DNA of 49,646 nt from an uncultured Saprospiraceae bacterium (GTDB taxonomy: Bacteria > Bacteroidota > Bacteroidia > Chitinophagales > Saprospiraceae), in assembly GCA_937923345.1 (NCBI GenBank), contig CAKZVJ010000006.1:1-49646 (forward strand). The letters run 5' to 3'. Position numbers and translations under genes: made by a program. Below the pieces are notes generated by a model, which had not been told where the DNA came from, did not search any database, and worked only from the letters and a program-made list of their open reading frames with translations. Positions 1 through 8,458 of the stretch are shown here, piece after piece (position 1 is the stretch's first letter; each line of letters begins with the position of its first letter).

Positions 1-399
1 CTTAACCGTCTCTAAAACACCTTTGCAGAAAAATACCATTCTGTCTGGGTTATCCTTAAACGGCTTTCCTTTAGAATCTTCAAAAACGGACTTTCTCTTA
101 AAGAAGTCTTCGTTATCTAAAAAATATACTTGCATCCGTGCGCCAGGCAAAGAAGCTACTTTTATGATTAGTGGAAAATCATCATCATCTACAATGATAT
201 TCATACCAGATAGTCTTACCACTTCGTGAAGACGGTGTCTACGTTCGTTGATCGTTCCGAATCGGGGCATCAACACCCTGATTTCCATTCCTTTCTCCTG
301 TATATATTGTGGTAATTTTCTTGCAATCGCAGCTACTTCTGAGAGCGCCGTGTATGGTTGCATCTCTTGTGTTACTATTAACACTTTTTTCTTCGACAT
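1..399 (-). CDS. Glycogen/starch synthase-like protein, N-terminal part (runs off the window)
   Basis: The reading frame opens at an ATG at 399 on the minus strand and stays open to the window edge, giving 133 residues. It starts MSKKKVLIVTQEMQPYTALS and continues with an EVAAIARKLPQ stretch and an EIRVLMPRFG segment. This is the pattern of the N-terminal Rossmann domain of GT5 glycogen/starch synthases, which transfer glucose from ADP- or UDP-glucose to a glucan. In Bacteroidota a short single-domain form (about 270 residues) often lies next to panC, and that arrangement, divergent from panC, is seen here. The usual KxGG substrate loop is altered to a TALSEV-like sequence, so true synthase activity is uncertain. 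The family call is good; the function is inferred and the C-terminal part is not visible. Confidence 0.75.
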   Translation of the reverse strand, partial: MSKKKVLIVTQEMQPYTALSEVAAIARKLPQYIQEKGMEIRVLMPRFGTINERRHRLHEVVRLSGMNIIVDDDDFPLIIKVASLPGARMQVYFLDNEDFFKRKSVFEDSKGKPFKDNPDRMVFFCKGVLETVK

Positions 400-709
400 A
401 ATCAAATTTTCTGTGATACCAACAAAGACCTCTCTACGTTGGAAAAGGCACTTTTTAACGAATTTGTAACCAAAATGAACGGTTACAGGAAAAAATGCCT
501 TCTATTTAAGGGTGCAAATTTAATAAAAATATAGCACTTCTTACTGAATTAGAGGGTCACATGTGTTAAACCGCTCTTAAATTAGAGCGCTTAAATCCTA
601 TATTTGCCCAAAAGAGTACAAAATGATACCTATGGGCTAAAAAAACGGAATAAATAACTGATAATCAGTGCTCCTCTATACATTCGTCCAATACTAAACG
701 AAAGAACTT
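400..709. promoter_or_regulatory. Divergent control region between the glycogen-synthase-like gene and panC
   Basis: This 310-base gap has no gene. For panC there is an exact TAnnTTTG box, TATATTTG, at 599-606, about 100 bases before the ATG. For the minus-strand gene there is an exact box at 515-522 (CAAATTTA on the plus strand, TAAATTTG on the minus). Neither has a clear -33 TTTG. A dyad, CGCTCT-TAAATT-AGAGCG (572-589), covers the position expected for the panC -33 region and could be an operator. The boxes and dyad are seen; their function is inferred. Confidence 0.45.
572..589. promoter_or_regulatory. Dyad symmetry upstream of the panC -7 box
   Basis: Perfect 6-base arms CGCTCT and AGAGCG surround a 6-base AT spacer. 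The centre is about 19 bases upstream of the TATATTTG box, where RNA polymerase should contact the promoter. The position suits a repressor site, but no regulator is identified. Confidence 0.35.
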
Positions 710-1570
710 ATGTACATATTTAAAAAAGTAGAAGATCTTCAAAATTATCTTACTCAGCTCCGAGAAAGTGGCAAAAGCATTGGTTTTGTGCCTACTATGG
801 GCGCTTTGCACGCGGGCCACATTTCGCTGATAGAGCAAGCCAATCAAGGCAGCGATATCACCGTCTGCAGCATTTTTGTCAACCCGACTCAATTTGACAA
901 TGCGGATGACTTGAAAAAATATGCGCGTAATCTGCCCAAAGACGCCAAAATGCTGGGGGACGCACTGACTAATGTCTTGTTTGCTCCAAATATTGACGAG
1001 GTCTATCCGCCTGGTCTGGAGACGGAGGTAGATTTGGACTTTGGCCAATTGACTAAGGTGATGGAAGGCCGATTTAGGACGGGTCATTTTGAAGGGATGG
1101 TGCAGGTGGTCAATCGACTACTCAACATCGTAGCACCAGACAGTCTGTACATGGGTCAAAAGGATTTTCAACAAGCTGCCATCGTCAAGAACATGCTCGA
1201 ACAGCAAAAGAGAAAAACGCAACTCGTCGTATGCCCGATCATTCGAGAACCCCATGGTCTGGCGATGAGCTCTCGCAACGAGCGACTAAGTGCTGAAGAT
1301 CGTACCTTGGCTAAAGTACTACATGAGGCCTTGCTTGAGGCGAAGCAAAATATACAGCAATCAGATATAACATCCATCAAGAATGCTGCTCAAGAAAAAA
1401 TAGCGTCTGCTGGGCTCAAGCTCGACTACTTTGAAATCGCAGATGCAAATACGCTTTTACCCATCGCGGCGGCTGATCAGAGCACCGAGATTGTCGCTTG
1501 TGTGGCGGCTTTTCTGAAGGATGTGCGGTTGATAGATAATATGATTTTGTTAAAAGCTATTAGCCGTTAG
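710..1570 (+). CDS. panC: Pantothenate synthetase
   Basis: This is a 286-residue cytoplasmic enzyme that condenses pantoate with beta-alanine using ATP, the last step of pantothenate (vitamin B5) synthesis. The nucleotidyltransferase HIGH-type motif is HAGH at residues 34-37, after the PTMGALHAGH signature. The KMSKS-equivalent MSSRN lies near residue 185, and GQKDFQQ and a late VRLIDNM segment are present. Length is normal for the family. The ATG at 710 gives the expected MYIFKKVEDL start. The last residues (KAISR and the stop) are encoded inside a 14-base tandem repeat, so the tail looks like an add-on to the usual end. panD, which supplies beta-alanine, lies 5.5 kb away beyond two unrelated secreted proteins. 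Confidence 0.97.
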   Translation: MYIFKKVEDLQNYLTQLRESGKSIGFVPTMGALHAGHISLIEQANQGSDITVCSIFVNPTQFDNADDLKKYARNLPKDAKMLGDALTNVLFAPNIDEVYPPGLETEVDLDFGQLTKVMEGRFRTGHFEGMVQVVNRLLNIVAPDSLYMGQKDFQQAAIVKNMLEQQKRKTQLVVCPIIREPHGLAMSSRNERLSAEDRTLAKVLHEALLEAKQNIQQSDITSIKNAAQEKIASAGLKLDYFEIADANTLLPIAAADQSTEIVACVAAFLKDVRLIDNMILLKAISR

Positions 1571-1609
1571 CTATTAGCCGTTAGCAAAAAGAACAAAGCT
1601 GCTAACGGC
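1556..1609. repeat. 14-bp tandem repeat plus hairpin at the panC 3' end
   Basis: GCTATTAGCCGTTA occurs twice in tandem at 1556-1583, and panC stops inside the first copy. The second copy forms one arm of a hairpin: GCCGTTAGC (1577-1585) pairs with GCTAACGGC (1601-1609). No T-run follows, so a terminator role is uncertain. Confidence 0.7.
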
Positions 1610-1881
1610 CAAAGGTTTGAAAATCGTAAAATGTAAAATGTGCCCCTTCGGAAAGTATAAATTATAAATGGTGAATTATGAGTCCACTCCGGAAAGTAGC
1701 GGATTGCAAAAAATGAACTATTTTGGATGAGATTTTTTATTCTCGAAATTCAGTGATGCTTGAGCATCAGTGGATTGAGAAAATGGAAAATATCGCCAAA
1801 AGAGTCATTTTGTGGTTTCGTGACTTTTCGGAGCGGACTCAATTATAAACGCAACGCTAGGTGAAGCTCTTTTGGGAATTA
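1571..1881. other. Convergent intergenic gap filled by repeats
   Basis: This 311-base stretch between panC and the minus-strand T9SS gene contains no gene. It holds the end of the 14-bp tandem repeat and its hairpin, a partial terminus-like sequence (CTTCGGAAAGTATAA, about 1645-1660), and the 161-bp inverted-repeat element. Confidence 0.7.
1680..1840. repeat. 161-bp terminal-inverted-repeat element, copy 1 (MITE-like)
   Basis: The element starts GAGTCCACTCCGGAAAGT and ends with the near-perfect inverse (GAGTCCGCTCCGAAAAGT on the other strand), i.e. 18-base inverted termini with two mismatches. It is flanked by an identical 6-base direct repeat AATTAT (1674-1679 and 1841-1846), like a target duplication. 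The middle holds a small hairpin, TGATGC-TTGA-GCATCA. A second 161-base copy at 12493-12653 differs at only 9 positions. There is no convincing protein: this copy has an in-frame stop. It lies between convergent genes (panC and the 3420-1882 gene). The structure is seen; mobility is inferred. Confidence 0.75.
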
Positions 1882-3420
1882 TTATTCTATTACTACTCTA
1901 TCCGAATACAAAACTCTTCCCTCGCTATAGATACTGTATACGTATAAACCCGTAGTAATCTGATCCAATGCTATCTGCTCGATGGCCTCCCCATTGTGTA
2001 GGTCTATCTCGCGGCGCAGCAGTTCTCTGCCTAGTACATCACGCAATACGAAGGATACTTCGCGGCTACTCATATGCTTAAGGTAGACCTTGAGGTAGTC
2101 ACTTGCAGGATTGGGATAGACCCCAATACGAGCACTGGGCAAGGAGGTCGTAGAGGTCGTAGAGACGGGTATCATCAAATCACTGGGAAAGGCCTTGCTA
2201 CTATCACAGAAGGGTGCAGTATCTAATCGATAGTTGGGAAAGTGTGGGGTCGTTCTAGCGTTCCATACGGGAATCTTGATGTTTTGCACCACATCGCAAG
2301 CCTCTCCCTTTTGATCTGGCTCCATAATCACGTAGATGCGGTCTACACCTCCACGGGAGCTCATATAGATGCGGCAGTCTGGCGCCAACGACATACGTCG
2401 AAAAAAAGTAGGGATGCTGTTTCCAAATATCTCTTGGCCCGTGGCAAACTCTTCTCGCTCGGCTACCTGCACTACTGACCCTGCTATATCGCTCGCTTGG
2501 GTATCGTACTGCCAGATTCCTAAGGCGCTATTGGCGTATAAAAATCGAGAGGTACCCGAGAAGGATAGCCCTCCTGTCCTAGGAGAGGTCTCTAAACTAC
2601 TTGGTACTTCTATGTGGCGAAAATTGCTCAAACGACCTGTCTCTCTATCAAAATCAAACAATAGCAAATCGTCTAGCACATTGAAGCGCGCAAACATCGT
2701 CCCATCTGGTGAAAAATTGGACTGTGAAGAACCCTGCGCTAAGACCTCGGTCCCTATAAAACTGCTCACTGTATCAATCACTTCACCCTCCCTCACCAAC
2801 AAGCACTTGTACTCATTGCTAAAGTAGTCTTGATTGAGGATCCACCAGTCCTGGCCATTGGCGTGCTTAGTCGCACTCAGTATATTTCCTGCCAAAGTGT
2901 CTAGTACTTCCTCCTTCTTGGACAGCACTATATTTTCCTTTATGTCTACCATGGCCCGCAGCAAGCGGACACGGATATCAAATCCCAAAGAGTCATCTGC
3001 CAAATACTCCTCATCGTAAAAAACCGACACAATATCCTCATCCGAAGTCGGCAAGGCCAACATTCCTTGGTCCGCGGGATAACCATTATTCCCTACACAA
3101 AATTCATCATGTATAAAGCCTCCATTCTCTAGCAAATCACCGTGCTCGTCATAAAAATCACAGCCATCTGAATACAACTGCAATCGTCCCTCTGCGTCGG
3201 AATAGGATAGACTGGTCAAGAATAAAAATTGGTCTTTCTCAATGATACTGGTACTCACCTCCTGACCCTCAAAGTGGAGTAGCACCCCATTAAAATTGGC
3301 CTCTGAAACCGTAAAATCTCCATAACCATACAACCAAGTATAATCGTGTTTTTGAGCTCTTAGAGGGCTTATGAATAGAAGCATGCATATTATGCATTGT
3401 AGTATTTTGTTGTAAGTCAT
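1882..3420 (-). CDS. Secreted protein with T9SS type A C-terminal sorting domain
   Basis: From the ATG at 3420 this is a 512-residue protein. The longer frame would need a TTG at 3474 and would put extra residues in front of a clear signal peptide (MTYNKILQCIICMLLFISP, cleavage near RAQ-K), so the ATG is preferred. The body has no recognised enzyme motif; repeated strand-rich segments (for example NFSPDGTMFARF and FSGTSRFLYA) suggest a beta-propeller-like fold. The last ~80 residues begin RIGVYPNPASDYLKVYL and end with a strand-rich GLYVYSIYSEGRVLYSDRVV, a typical type A signal for T9SS export and surface anchoring. It is downstream of, and probably cotranscribed with, the 6649-3482 gene, with a hairpin between them. 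Function unknown. Confidence 0.85.
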   Translation of the reverse strand: MTYNKILQCIICMLLFISPLRAQKHDYTWLYGYGDFTVSEANFNGVLLHFEGQEVSTSIIEKDQFLFLTSLSYSDAEGRLQLYSDGCDFYDEHGDLLENGGFIHDEFCVGNNGYPADQGMLALPTSDEDIVSVFYDEEYLADDSLGFDIRVRLLRAMVDIKENIVLSKKEEVLDTLAGNILSATKHANGQDWWILNQDYFSNEYKCLLVREGEVIDTVSSFIGTEVLAQGSSQSNFSPDGTMFARFNVLDDLLLFDFDRETGRLSNFRHIEVPSSLETSPRTGGLSFSGTSRFLYANSALGIWQYDTQASDIAGSVVQVAEREEFATGQEIFGNSIPTFFRRMSLAPDCRIYMSSRGGVDRIYVIMEPDQKGEACDVVQNIKIPVWNARTTPHFPNYRLDTAPFCDSSKAFPSDLMIPVSTTSTTSLPSARIGVYPNPASDYLKVYLKHMSSREVSFVLRDVLGRELLRREIDLHNGEAIEQIALDQITTGLYVYSIYSEGRVLYSDRVVIE

Positions 3421-3440
3421 AATATAAAATATAAAATGAA

Positions 3441-3471
3441 GATGCCTACCCAAAAGGAATGGGTAGACATC
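3441..3471 (-). terminator. Hairpin between the two T9SS genes
   Basis: GATGCCTACCC and GGGTAGACATC form an 11-base stem with one mismatch around a 9-base loop. It begins about 10 bases after the stop of the upstream 1055-residue gene and ends just before the next start. A partial terminator or a stability element between the two genes is likely; no strong U-tract follows. Confidence 0.5.
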
Positions 3472-3481
3472 CAAATATAAT

Positions 3482-6400
3482 CTAATCTATCAGCAATAGC
3501 TTTCCTTGATGAACAGTATTTCCGTCTTGTAGTATACTATAGTAGTAAATACCTGATGGATGTAGACTAAGATCTAAGGTATTATCTCCTTGGCTTAACT
3601 CATTCTGAAGTAATATCTTACCCTGTAAGTTAAGGACTCTAATAGTAGCCTGCGCGTCTGTAGGCCATTGCAACATAAAAATATCCGCACTCGGATTGGG
3701 GGAGATTTCTACAGAGCTAGAGTTATGATCATTTGACTTATTCGATCTAGCCTGGACAGCACCACAGTCTTGCAAAGCACTAAAATCTGTCCAAGATTGG
3801 CTATTATTATATAAGGTACGTGCCCAATACACAGCATGTCCTGCATCCTTTGAGCATTGACTAGCTAAGGTATATATGCTTTGCCATTCTTGTTCTGTAA
3901 AATTTACAAATTCTGGATGCCGAGCAGCCAGCACCTTAGACATTATGTAAACCATATTTGCATCATAACTACTATCTATATATATCTGATCTAGTAAGGA
4001 TTCCTGTGTTTCTAATTCGCTCAGCAGATCTGCTTGATATATATTTTCGCTGCTTGTCAATTGAGTAGATAAATCCGAGAGTTGATTAAGTAAATTGCTG
4101 CGCTCGCTGTAGTATACTGTCTCATCAATGTCATTATTAGAAAATGCTTCTTCAATGGTACTTAAGACTGTGATACGCTCTTTAATCTGAGCATGTAGGG
4201 CAGCTTGGTTGGGCACATTTGAGCTTATACTCGCTATCTGATGAAGCTTTCCTAAGTTGCTGTTTACATTGTCTCCATGGTAAGCGATCATGCTGGACTC
4301 CTCTATCGGCTCAGATAGTCCCGCTAGCAGTCTGAATAGGTCATATTGCATCATCCTCTCTAACTGAGGCTCTGCTCCATTGTATATTTGTCTATTCGCC
4401 GCAATATCTAGGCTGATGGCATCTGCAGGCTCCGAGATCCTCACAGGCCCCTGCCTAGTCAAGCATGTCATTTCGCTTTCTTCACACTCCGCTCCTTCGC
4501 CAAAAGGAGTTTGAGAGAAAAAATGATCTGGATTAAGTGGGTTGAGTACTCCTGTTTGTATCTCAGATAGCGGAGGGCAGATACAAGAGTCGTCTCCTCC
4601 ATCTGATGCGCAAAGCACTCTGAAATGAGACATTTGAATAAATTGTTCGTCGTTAGAAAAATGTAGGGCCGCTAAACCATTATTACTAAAGCAGTTGTTT
4701 TGCAAGTCTTGGGTGCCTATGACGGCAATATTGTCTAACTGCAAGCCAACGCCATTATTTGCCATACTATTCACTCTAAAGTCCATACCGCTACTAGGGC
4801 CGCTAAAAGTAAATCCATCTTCTACGGCTGAGACATCATTACAAGCTACTCGCATAAAAGGAGAATCTACGATATTTACACCAGTACTTTTTGTAAAATT
4901 AGTATCCCCTACTGGCAGTGAGCCAATTATATTGCATGATACGATAGAACCAGCTGCATTATCAATATCTAGAAGGGTATACCGTTTTTTACTGGTTGTA
5001 GTATTGACCAGCTGGTTATTTGTAATTTTTGCTCTACTGCCTGTATAGGCAAGGGCTACGTCTCCTCTGATCAAATTCACAACATTATCATCTATTTGCC
5101 ATCCTGCACCACCAAAGTTCAGCTCATTCTCTTCACACAATATACCAGCTGAGGCAATTGCATCTGTTGCGTTTGTAAATTCAGAGTCGACCGTGATTTG
5201 ATTATTCATCATGTTACCAAAGTGGGGTGAATTGTTGCTGGTATGGATTCCGTATCTATCCGCTGCGATAATAGAATTTTTCAAATCAATAATTCTATTG
5301 ATTCCGTTTCTCACCCGGATACCATCAGTAACATTACTAATCACAGCTCTATCAATAGAAGCTGAAACGTTATTCAGGAAAATAGCAGTATGCATATTTG
5401 TAAACAACTCCTCTGTGATGCTAGGCATTTGTTGCACAAGACTAGATCCTCCTCTATTGGTAGCAAAAATACCATAGCCTGAGATACCACTTCTGCTTGT
5501 TCTAATCATATTGCTAAATTGCGAACCCCCAAAAATAAAAGAAGAATTGGTAGACACAATTCCATTACGCATATTGTCGAAGATATTAATGGTCGAGAAG
5601 TCAAAGCCAAATGCAGAGAGATTAGCAAAGCCAACATTAGTCAATTCAATACCTGCCCGCGGTAAATCTATTGGTACAGGGTTTTGTCCTTGGTAAGGCT
5701 GTGCAAGAAACCCTGAACCCTGAAAGCTATTTCCTCTCAAATTCAAATCAAAAGTATTTTGCCCTGGCGTATTGTCATCTAAGAAGATTCCAACATAATT
5801 GTCCGAAAAATTACATCCAGTGAGACGGACTGTAGCTCCTCTCTCCATCCTAATTGCGTTGTTTCCATCTTTAAAAGTGCAATTACTCATAAGTAAGGTA
5901 CCTCCTTCTTCAACAACTATGGCGTCCCAGAAAATATCAGAGCAAGAGTCAAATGTAGCGTCTACAAATCTTGCAGTAACCCCTGAAGGAATGATTATCT
6001 TCTTACCTTGCTCAAAAAATACCGCTCTCGAAAAATTTGAAAACATGCACCAATCTTGATCCACCAACAAATCTTCTTGAATTAAAAACTGTAAATCGTT
6101 GTTGCAATCCAATGGTGCATTCCCACTAGGAATACCAAAAGTTTGATTGGTATATACTTCAGTAATCGTATTGTCCGTATCATCTGAAAACAGCACTCTC
6201 GTCGTTCCAATATTAATGCTTATTGGAAGTAAAGTGCCGTCACATAAATTATTGCATAAATTTCCCGAGCAAGGAACACAATTTGGGTTATTTCCGCATA
6301 GGTCATCAAAGCTGATTAATGGAGAGTTACAAGGGGCTTCGACATTATTCCACCAATAAACTACAAATTCATCGTTTGTGTTTCCAGTACTACCATCTGA

Positions 6401-6649
6401 GGCGATACTTATTTCAACAGTCTGGCAATTTTGCTCTACTGTGAAATTATCATAAGACCCTATCAAAAAGGATTGATTTAGCCCAAAAACTGCAGAAGTA
6501 CTCCCATTTGGGCCCTCTGGATTTGTCCAGTTATTAGCTACAATAACATCACCTGGTCCAAAATAAAAATTGACGGTAGGATCTGTGCTTAAAATTATTT
6601 TAATATGATTAAGACAATTGACTATCGTTACCATAATAGAGTAATTCAC
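3482..6649 (-). CDS. Large right-handed beta-helix protein with T9SS sorting domain, N-terminus atypical
   Basis: This 1055-residue protein has a long central region (about 200-700) of irregular repeats with alternating strands and N/G turns, for example MSNCTFKDGNNAIRMERGA and LTGCNFSDNYVGIFLDDN, typical of parallel beta-helix (PbH1) surface proteins. A helical segment (about 820-960) follows, then a type A T9SS domain starting VEISPNPSADIFMLQWP and ending YYSILQDGNTVHQGKLLL. The opening codon is GTG (6649), with an ATG five codons later (6634). Neither gives a normal signal peptide: the N-terminus MNYSIMVTIVNCLNHIKII lacks a charged n-region and a signal cleavage site. No signal sequence was found in the other frames of the ~180 bases upstream. 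The 5' end may therefore be truncated. Function probably adhesion or surface display (inference). Confidence 0.8.
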   Translation of the reverse strand: MNYSIMVTIVNCLNHIKIILSTDPTVNFYFGPGDVIVANNWTNPEGPNGSTSAVFGLNQSFLIGSYDNFTVEQNCQTVEISIASDGSTGNTNDEFVVYWWNNVEAPCNSPLISFDDLCGNNPNCVPCSGNLCNNLCDGTLLPISINIGTTRVLFSDDTDNTITEVYTNQTFGIPSGNAPLDCNNDLQFLIQEDLLVDQDWCMFSNFSRAVFFEQGKKIIIPSGVTARFVDATFDSCSDIFWDAIVVEEGGTLLMSNCTFKDGNNAIRMERGATVRLTGCNFSDNYVGIFLDDNTPGQNTFDLNLRGNSFQGSGFLAQPYQGQNPVPIDLPRAGIELTNVGFANLSAFGFDFSTINIFDNMRNGIVSTNSSFIFGGSQFSNMIRTSRSGISGYGIFATNRGGSSLVQQMPSITEELFTNMHTAIFLNNVSASIDRAVISNVTDGIRVRNGINRIIDLKNSIIAADRYGIHTSNNSPHFGNMMNNQITVDSEFTNATDAIASAGILCEENELNFGGAGWQIDDNVVNLIRGDVALAYTGSRAKITNNQLVNTTTSKKRYTLLDIDNAAGSIVSCNIIGSLPVGDTNFTKSTGVNIVDSPFMRVACNDVSAVEDGFTFSGPSSGMDFRVNSMANNGVGLQLDNIAVIGTQDLQNNCFSNNGLAALHFSNDEQFIQMSHFRVLCASDGGDDSCICPPLSEIQTGVLNPLNPDHFFSQTPFGEGAECEESEMTCLTRQGPVRISEPADAISLDIAANRQIYNGAEPQLERMMQYDLFRLLAGLSEPIEESSMIAYHGDNVNSNLGKLHQIASISSNVPNQAALHAQIKERITVLSTIEEAFSNNDIDETVYYSERSNLLNQLSDLSTQLTSSENIYQADLLSELETQESLLDQIYIDSSYDANMVYIMSKVLAARHPEFVNFTEQEWQSIYTLASQCSKDAGHAVYWARTLYNNSQSWTDFSALQDCGAVQARSNKSNDHNSSSVEISPNPSADIFMLQWPTDAQATIRVLNLQGKILLQNELSQGDNTLDLSLHPSGIYYYSILQDGNTVHQGKLLLID

Positions 6650-7022
6650 CTCTGAAATTAGATGACTTCATAGCATCGAGTTAGAAATTAAATTTATTCT
6701 TCCTAACATCTCCTTCATCTTGGTATTCAACAAATAATTTTTATGCTACGGGTTTGGATGAATACCTGCACCTAGTTACATTTATCTAAATACAGTGCAG
6801 CAATTTGTAGTGCTTACTAAAATCAGAAACACGGCAAAACTTTCAATATAACGACCTAGCGCTGTGCAGTGGTGGAGCCGAGAGGCGACAGTCCGTCAGG
6901 ACCGACCGAACAGGGAGTCACGGAACATAGCGACCCACGCTTTTTTCGGCGTGGGTAGGTCCCAAAAAAAGAAAAATCAAATCATAGCAATACACTACAA
7001 TATTGAGTAACTTTGACCTATT
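6650..7022. other. Intergenic gap with GC-rich structured island
   Basis: This gap lies between the start of the 1055-residue T9SS gene and panD. It contains no gene. The stretch 6845-6965 is clearly richer in G+C than the surrounding AT-rich DNA and has a strong hairpin: ACCCACGC (6933-6940) with GCGTGGGT (6949-6956). An exact TAnnTTTG box (TAACTTTG, 7008-7015) ends only 7 bases before the panD ATG. Confidence 0.6.
7008..7015 (+). promoter_or_regulatory. Possible -7 box directly before panD
   Basis: TAACTTTG matches the Bacteroidota -7 consensus TAnnTTTG exactly. If used, transcription would start at or within a few bases of the panD ATG (7023), giving a nearly leaderless mRNA. No -33 TTG is seen at the right distance, so the match may be chance. 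Confidence 0.25.
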
Positions 7023-7370
7023 ATGTTGATACAAAGATTCAAATCCAAGATACATCGTGCTACGGTAACGCAGGCGGACCTCAACTATGTGGGGAGCATC
7101 ACTATTGATGAGGACCTCATGGATGCCGCCAACCTGATAGAGGGAGAACGTGTGCAAATCGTGAATAATAATAACGGTGAGCGCCTCGAGACCTATGTCA
7201 TAAAGGGTAAAAGGGGCGCTGGGACGATCTGCCTCAATGGCGCGGCGGCGCGTAAGGTGGCGGTTGGTGATATCGTGATCATCATCTCTTATGCATGGAT
7301 GGATGCGGAGGAGGCCAAGAAATATAAGCCTATCGCTGTGTTTCCTGATGATGAGAACAAGCTAGTCTAG
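7023..7370 (+). CDS. panD: Aspartate 1-decarboxylase
   Basis: The 115-residue pyruvoyl enzyme converts L-aspartate to beta-alanine for pantothenate synthesis. The N-terminus [20 protein letters not shown] is canonical and fixes the start. The self-processing site is the G24-S25 bond in YVGSIT: Ser25 becomes the pyruvoyl group. The [17 protein letters not shown] segment of the double-psi barrel is present. Length is normal (usually 115-130). It heads a plus-strand cluster; the next gene starts 5 bases after its stop. Its metabolic partner panC is separated from it by the two T9SS genes, whereas the two are commonly close together in related genomes (established tendency, not checked here). Confidence 0.97.
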   Translation: MLIQRFKSKIHRATVTQADLNYVGSITIDEDLMDAANLIEGERVQIVNNNNGERLETYVIKGKRGAGTICLNGAAARKVAVGDIVIIISYAWMDAEEAKKYKPIAVFPDDENKLV

Positions 7371-7375
7371 AGCAG

Positions 7376-8458
7376 GTGAAAAAAACACTCCTCAATATTG
7401 TCAAGGTCATAGTTTTCTTTAGCGTTGGGCTTGGTATCCTCTATTATCTATATAGTAGTTTTTCGGCGAAGTATGTGGTGGACTGCATGGCGAAGGGGCA
7501 AGCGGAGGCGGATTGCGATTTTGGGACGAAGCTGATTGAGGATTTTAAGTCGGCGCGGCCGTTCTGGATATTCATGATATTTGTCACCTTCACGATCAGC
7601 AATATCAGCCGGGCGATGCGGTGGAAGATGCTCATCAAACCGCTGGGCAGAGAGGCGCGACTCATCAATACGTTTCTGTGTACGGTGATCGGATATTTTA
7701 CCAATTTGTTTTTGCCTCGCGCTGGTGAGGTCATCAAGGCTGGGGTCCTGAGTAAGTACGAAAACATACCTGCTGAGAAGGTCATGGGGACTGTGGTCCT
7801 GGATAGGCTGCTGGATGTAATCAGTATACTGATCGTCTCTGTGCTGGCGCTCTTGCTAGAATACGACAAGATTTGGGGTTATTTTGGTGGGCCTATGAAG
7901 GCTTTCTTTGGTGGCTTTGGCTGGCAGACGCTGTTGTTGGTGGGGGGACTAGTCCTGGGTGCTGTACTGCTGTTGTTTTTCTTCAGATCTACTTTTGCGG
8001 AGACAGGGTTTTATAAAAAGATAGCCAAGGTAGCGCTTGGGTTCAAGGAAGGGATATTGAGTATTGGCAAGCTGGATAATGTGCCCTTGTTCTTGTTTCA
8101 CTCTGTGCTGATATGGGTGATGTACTTTATGATGGTGTACGTAAGTTTCTTTGCTTTTGCACCTACAGAAAATCTGCCTCCCGTAGCTGCTTTATTGGCT
8201 TTTGTATTTGCCGCATGGGGCATCGTGATTCCCTCTCCAGGAGGTATGGGCTCCTACCATTATTTGACTATTGTGGCGCTTGGTTTATATGGTATATCTG
8301 AATTTGATGCCGCTTCGTTTTCTAATATTTCGTTTTGTACGATACAGTTGGCTACTAATATCTCCTTTGGGATACTGGGCTTCGCGATAATTGGCTACCT
8401 TAACAGAAATTACAAACCTCTTGATATAGTCGATGATGCTGGAGCACATAAAAGCTAA
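7376..8458 (+). CDS. Flippase-like multi-pass membrane protein (LPG synthase TM family)
   Basis: A 360-residue integral membrane protein with about 7-8 hydrophobic segments and the family hallmarks SNISRAMRWKMLIKPLG near residues 75-95, GEVIKAGVLSKYENIPAEKV near 115-135, DRLLDV, and a late PSPGGMGSYH motif. It matches the membrane domain of lysylphosphatidylglycerol synthase/flippase-like proteins (UPF0104 type) without the C-terminal aminoacyl-transfer domain. A lipid-transport or lipid-modification role is inferred from the family only. The start is GTG at 7376, five bases after panD, so translation is probably coupled. The next gene begins 26 bases inside its 3' end. Confidence 0.85.
   Translation: MKKTLLNIVKVIVFFSVGLGILYYLYSSFSAKYVVDCMAKGQAEADCDFGTKLIEDFKSARPFWIFMIFVTFTISNISRAMRWKMLIKPLGREARLINTFLCTVIGYFTNLFLPRAGEVIKAGVLSKYENIPAEKVMGTVVLDRLLDVISILIVSVLALLLEYDKIWGYFGGPMKAFFGGFGWQTLLLVGGLVLGAVLLLFFFRSTFAETGFYKKIAKVALGFKEGILSIGKLDNVPLFLFHSVLIWVMYFMMVYVSFFAFAPTENLPPVAALLAFVFAAWGIVIPSPGGMGSYHYLTIVALGLYGISEFDAASFSNISFCTIQLATNISFGILGFAIIGYLNRNYKPLDIVDDAGAHKS

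Noticed and set aside
665-1087. 140-codon minus-strand frame over panC
   Set aside because: It lies antisense to a clearly identified gene and shows no domain; a shadow frame.
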